Source: Mycobacterium innocens (GTDB taxonomy: Bacteria; Actinomycetota; Actinomycetes; Mycobacteriales; Mycobacteriaceae). Taken from it: a stretch of DNA of 38,533 nt. Where the stretch lies: positions 1-38,533 of the forward strand of contig NZ_UPHQ01000184.1 in NCBI RefSeq assembly GCF_900566055.1, in the 5' to 3' direction. The position numbers and the translations under genes are program-made. A model generated the notes under the pieces. The model was given only the letters and a program-made list of their open reading frames with translations. It did no database searches and was not told the DNA's origin. This document shows positions 35,409 to 38,533 of the stretch, piece by piece (the stretch's first letter is position 1; each line of letters opens with the position of its first letter).

Positions 35409-36644
35409 ATGCTGCATGAGTTCTGGGAGAATTTCACCCACAACCTTTTCAAACCGCTGCTGCTGTTCTTTTACTTCGGGTTCTTGATCCCGATCCTCAA
35501 GGTGCGGTTCGAGTTCCCCTACGTGATCTACCAGGGCCTCACCATGTACCTGCTGCTGGCCATCGGCTGGCATGGCGGTGAAGAGCTCGCCAAGATCAAG
35601 GCGTCCAGCATCGCAACGATCGTCGGATTCATGGTTTTGGGCTTTCTCCTGAACTTCGCGATCGGCGGACTGGCTTATCTGCTGCTGAGCCGCATGAGTT
35701 CGATGCGGCGAGTCGATCGAGCGACCGTCGCCGGCTACTACGGGTCGGATTCCGCGGGGACCTTCGCCACCTGCGTCGCGGTGCTTACCAGCGTCGGCAT
35801 CGCCTTCAACGCCTACATGCCGGTGATGTTGGCTGTCATGGAGATTCCCGGCTGCCTGGTGGCGCTCTACCTGGTGGCACGCCTGCGGCACCGGGGAATG
35901 GACGAGGCCGGGCATATGCCCGACGAGCCGGGCTACACCCCCCCGGCCAAGGTCTCACTCGGGCCGGGAACCGCGGCGCGGCCGGCCCGCGGGGAAACCC
36001 TCGAGGCCACCAACGACCGCGGAATCGAGCAGGAGTTGGAGCTCTCGCTGGAAAAGCAGGAGCATCCGGATTGGCAGGAAGCCGGGGAAGGCAGCCGCAA
36101 GGCATCCCTGTTCTCGCGTGAGCTGCTGCAGGAAGTCTTCCTCAACCCTGGGCTGTGTCTGCTGCTCGGCGGCATCGTCATCGGACTCATCAGCGGACTA
36201 CAAGGAGGGAAAGTCGTCCACGACGACGACACCTTCTTCGTCACGGCCTTCCAGGGCGTGCTGGCGCTGTTCCTGCTCGAGATGGGCATGACGGCATCCC
36301 GCAAGCTCAAGGACCTCAGGACCGCGGGTCGGGGATTCATCTTCTTCGGCCTATTGGCGCCGAACCTCTTTGCGACGCTGGGAATCGTGGCCGCCCACAG
36401 CTACGCCTACCTGACCAATAGCGACTTCAAGCCGGGCACCTACGTGTTGTTCGCGGTATTGTGCGGCGCGGCGTCCTACATCGCCGTTCCGGCGGTGCAG
36501 CGACTGGCGATCCCCGAGGCAAGTCCGACGCTGCCGCTCGCCGCATCACTGGGTTTGACGTTCTCCTACAACGTCACGATCGGGATCCCGCTCTATATCG
36601 AGGTCGCCCGCATGGTCGGGCAGTGGTTCCATACCACCGCCTGA
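35409..36644 (+). CDS. SbtA-like sodium-dependent bicarbonate permease family protein (Rv2387-like)
   Basis: 411 residues from the ATG at 35409 (MLHEFWENFTHNLFKPLLLFFYFGFLIPILKV). Integral membrane protein with about ten hydrophobic helices in two sets of five, split by a hydrophilic Glu-rich linker (about 155-240). Family marks include IYQGLTMYLLLAIGWHGGEELAK, YYGSDSAGTFATCVAVLTSVGIAFNAYMPVMLAVMEIPGCLVALYLV, FLLEMGMTASRKLKDL and the last-helix region SLGLTFSYNVTIGIPLYIEVARM. This is the SBT (DUF897) family, whose cyanobacterial member SbtA takes up bicarbonate with sodium. The homologue Rv2387 sits at the same place in M. tuberculosis. The actual substrate in mycobacteria is not established. 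It converges on hemW, 7 bp away. Confidence 0.85.
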   Translation: MLHEFWENFTHNLFKPLLLFFYFGFLIPILKVRFEFPYVIYQGLTMYLLLAIGWHGGEELAKIKASSIATIVGFMVLGFLLNFAIGGLAYLLLSRMSSMRRVDRATVAGYYGSDSAGTFATCVAVLTSVGIAFNAYMPVMLAVMEIPGCLVALYLVARLRHRGMDEAGHMPDEPGYTPPAKVSLGPGTAARPARGETLEATNDRGIEQELELSLEKQEHPDWQEAGEGSRKASLFSRELLQEVFLNPGLCLLLGGIVIGLISGLQGGKVVHDDDTFFVTAFQGVLALFLLEMGMTASRKLKDLRTAGRGFIFFGLLAPNLFATLGIVAAHSYAYLTNSDFKPGTYVLFAVLCGAASYIAVPAVQRLAIPEASPTLPLAASLGLTFSYNVTIGIPLYIEVARMVGQWFHTTA

Positions 36645-36651
36645 CCTCGGA

Positions 36652-37836
36652 TCACCCCAGCAGCGTGCGCACCACGGCGTCGGCCAGCAATCGCCCTCGG
36701 TCCGTCAGGACCAACCGGTCCCCCTCGGCGACGAGCAACGCATCGTCAGCCCCGCCGGCCAACAGGGCTTCGGCCCGCCGGCGTTCGGCGGCGTCGAGCC
36801 GGGCCACCGGCAACCCCTGACGCAACCGGATTCTCAGCAGCACATCCTCGGTGTGCAACGCGTCTGCTCCGAGCTGCTCGAAGCCCGCCACCGGCAGCGT
36901 CGCACCCGCCACCAGCTCGGCGTAGGCGTTGGGATGCTTGACGTTCCACCATCGCGTCGCGCCGACGTAACCGTGCGCACCGGGACCGGCGCCCCACCAC
37001 TGGCCACCGTTCCAGTACCCGAGGTTGTGCCGGCACTCGCCTCCCGGCCGGGCCCAGTTGGACACCTCGTACCACCTCAACCCGGCCGCGGTCAGCCGCG
37101 CGTCGGCCAACTCGTAACGATGGGCGAGCACGTCGCCGTCCGGGGCACTCAGCTCACCGCGCCGCACGCGCCGGGCCAGCGCCGTTCCGTCCTCGACGAC
37201 CAGGGCGTAGGCCGAAACGTGGTCGACACCGGCGTCGATCGCGGCCTCCACCGAACGCAGCAGATCGTCGTCGGACTCCCCCGGGGTGCCGTAGATCAGG
37301 TCGAGGTTGACGTGTTCGAAGCCTGCGTCCATTGCCTCGCGGGCGGCGGCGGTGGCCCGGCCGGGTGAGTGCACCCGGTCCAGGGTGGCCAGCACCCGCG
37401 GCGCCACCGATTGCATGCCAAGCGATACCCGCGTGTACCCGGCCGCCCTGATCGCGTCGAAGAACTCCGGCCAGGTTGACTCGGGATTCGCCTCGGTGGT
37501 GATCTCGGCGTCGGGCGCCAGCGCAAAACAGTCGCGAACCATGCCGAGCAACGTCGTCAGTCGCTCACCACCCAGCAGCGACGGCGTCCCACCGCCGACG
37601 AATACCGTGTTCAGCGTGGGTGCGTCGAGCCGTGCGGCCGCCAGCTCGAGTTCCGTCCGCAGGGCCAGCAACCAGGCGTCCGGGTTGACGCCGCCCAGCT
37701 CGGCCGGGGTGTAGGTATTGAAGTCGCAATACCCGCATCGGGTCACGCAGAACGGGATATGCACGTACAGCCCGAACGGTTGTCCGGGACTGCGCAGCAT
37801 CCCAGGTAGCTCCACCGGCCGCTCACGAAGAGTCAT
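36652..37836 (-). CDS. hemW: HemW-type radical SAM protein (formerly HemN-like)
   Basis: 394 residues from the ATG at 37836 (MTLRERPVELPGML); a GTG at 37851 adds five residues and lacks a ribosome binding site. Radical SAM iron-sulfur motif CVTRCGYC in LYVHIPFCVTRCGYCDFNTYTPAELGG, followed by VFVGGGTPSLLGGERL, TTEANPESTWPEFFDAIRAAGYTRVSLGMQSV, HVNLDLIYGTPGESDDD and WYEVSNWARPGGECRHNLGYWNGGQWWGAGPGAHGY. It corresponds to Rv2388c, annotated as coproporphyrinogen III oxidase, but this shorter subgroup (one Cys triplet, no extra N-terminal Cys) is the HemW heme chaperone. In M. tuberculosis rpfD follows; here a PE_PGRS gene does. Confidence 0.94.
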   Translation of the reverse strand: MTLRERPVELPGMLRSPGQPFGLYVHIPFCVTRCGYCDFNTYTPAELGGVNPDAWLLALRTELELAAARLDAPTLNTVFVGGGTPSLLGGERLTTLLGMVRDCFALAPDAEITTEANPESTWPEFFDAIRAAGYTRVSLGMQSVAPRVLATLDRVHSPGRATAAAREAMDAGFEHVNLDLIYGTPGESDDDLLRSVEAAIDAGVDHVSAYALVVEDGTALARRVRRGELSAPDGDVLAHRYELADARLTAAGLRWYEVSNWARPGGECRHNLGYWNGGQWWGAGPGAHGYVGATRWWNVKHPNAYAELVAGATLPVAGFEQLGADALHTEDVLLRIRLRQGLPVARLDAAERRRAEALLAGGADDALLVAEGDRLVLTDRGRLLADAVVRTLLG

Positions 37837-37874
37837 GCCAAATCTTCGCACGGCGTGCCGGTGCGCCGCGCCGC

Positions 37875-38533
37875 CTACCCGGTGCCCGTCAGACCCGGCT
37901 GGCCCAGCAATGACCCGCCAGCGCCGCCGAGGCCACCATTACCGTCGGGTGGGCCCAGGCCGCCGTTACCACCGTTGCCGCCGTTGCCGATGACGACGGC
38001 GTCGCCACCGCGGCCGCCGTCGCCCCCGGTCGCGCCGGGTGCGCCCTGGCCGCCGGCGCCACCGGCGCCGCCGTTGCCGATCAGCCCGGCCTTACCGCCG
38101 GCCCCGCCGATTCCGCCGGTGCCGACCGAGGTGAATCCACCTTGCCCGCCCGCTCCGCCGGAGCCGACGATCATGCCACCACTGCCGCCGGCGCCGCCCG
38201 CCGCGCCGGTGGTGGGCGTGCCGGCCAGCGAAATCCCGCCGGCTCCGCCGGCGCCCCCATTGCCGAACAGCCCGCCGGCGCCACCGGCCCCACCAACGCC
38301 GCCGTCGTCGCCGAACCCGCCGGCGCCACCGGCGCCGCCAAAGCCGGCGAGTGCGCCGCCGCTGCCGCCGGACCCACCGGCACCACCAGCAATCGAGCCT
38401 TCGCCACCGACTCCGCCGGCCCCGCCGATGCCCAGCAGCCCGGCCCTGCCGCCGACCCCGCCGGCACCGCCGGAGCCCACGGAGTCGTTCAGCCCGCCGG
38501 CACCGCCTGCCCCTCCGGCGCCGAGAATCAAGC
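37875..38533 (-). CDS. PE_PGRS protein, C-terminal PGRS tail (cut by window edge)
   Basis: The minus strand is open from the right edge down to the stop at 37875 (about 219 codons). The translation is an almost unbroken series of Gly-Gly-Ala/Gly-Gly-X repeats ([41 protein letters not shown]) ending [10 protein letters not shown], the usual PGRS domain and terminus. The PE domain and start are to the right of the window. It lies 38 bp after the hemW start, in the same orientation. In M. tuberculosis this flank holds rpfD, so this gene is an insertion or replacement relative to that species. Confidence 0.88.
   Translation of the reverse strand, partial: LILGAGGAGGAGGLNDSVGSGGAGGVGGRAGLLGIGGAGGVGGEGSIAGGAGGSGGSGGALAGFGGAGGAGGFGDDGGVGGAGGAGGLFGNGGAGGAGGISLAGTPTTGAAGGAGGSGGMIVGSGGAGGQGGFTSVGTGGIGGAGGKAGLIGNGGAGGAGGQGAPGATGGDGGRGGDAVVIGNGGNGGNGGLGPPDGNGGLGGAGGSLLGQPGLTGTG

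Noticed and set aside
37875..38533. Regular GC-rich repeats as a CRISPR array or satellite
   Set aside because: The repeats are three-base periodic and translate as Gly-Gly-Ala of a PGRS domain; there are no constant repeats with unique spacers.

Overview
The window is high-G+C mycobacterial DNA. A PE_PGRS gene is cut by each edge, and between them lies the set rsmE-dnaJ2-hrcA-Rv2375-cfp2 on the left and mbtI-Rv2387-hemW on the right. These are the genes that flank the mycobactin (mbt) locus in Mycobacterium tuberculosis. The PE_PGRS genes and the MTB12 (cfp2) homologue point to a slow-growing Mycobacterium, but the gene order inside the locus is not that of M. tuberculosis. I do not name a species. 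All identifications are by reading motifs and by memory of family sequences; no search was run.

Layout. 1-429: start of a PE_PGRS gene (minus). 705-3709: rsmE, dnaJ2, hrcA (minus). 3926-4240: Rv2375-like gene, followed at once by the orphan C-terminal domain of an ECF sigma factor (pseudogene). 4541-5044: cfp2, with a 14-bp tandem repeat upstream. 5305-6729: SagB-type FMN oxidase (plus), overlapping tail to tail with a leftward NRPS operon mbtE-mbtF-mbtB (19767 to 6678). 20009-25852: rightward mbtK, mbtT, mbtC, mbtD. 26073-27407: mbtG (minus). 27545-31121: mbtA, mbtJ and a short-chain dehydrogenase (plus). 31143-33006: DesA1-like acyl-ACP desaturase and Rv0079-like ribosome hibernation factor (minus), the latter below a DosR-like box. 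33178-34527: mbtI (minus). 34911-36644: a small protein and an SbtA-like permease (plus). 36652-37836: hemW (minus). 37875-38533: C-terminal PGRS tail of another PE_PGRS gene (minus).

How it works together. MbtI makes salicylate and MbtA activates it and loads it on the aryl carrier domain of MbtB. MbtB condenses and cyclises Ser/Thr (or Cys) to an azoline. MbtE and MbtF add the two lysine-derived units, MbtC/MbtD supply the short polyketide, MbtG N-hydroxylates lysine and MbtK acylates it. MbtT is a proofreading or release thioesterase. The oxidase next to mbtB could turn the azoline into an aromatic oxazole or thiazole, which ordinary mycobactins lack. IdeR-like iron boxes lie at 19889-19907, 20642-20660, 27466-27484 and 34536-34554, so the cluster is probably derepressed by iron starvation.

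The main discovery candidate is this in-place rearranged mycobactin locus. Relative to M. tuberculosis it gains an azoline oxidase, mbtK, a separate thioesterase (MbtB ends where the fused thioesterase would begin), an SDR, a desaturase and a hibernation factor. mbtH is absent, and an IdeR-box promoter is duplicated. Together these suggest a variant siderophore, possibly nocobactin-like with an oxazole.
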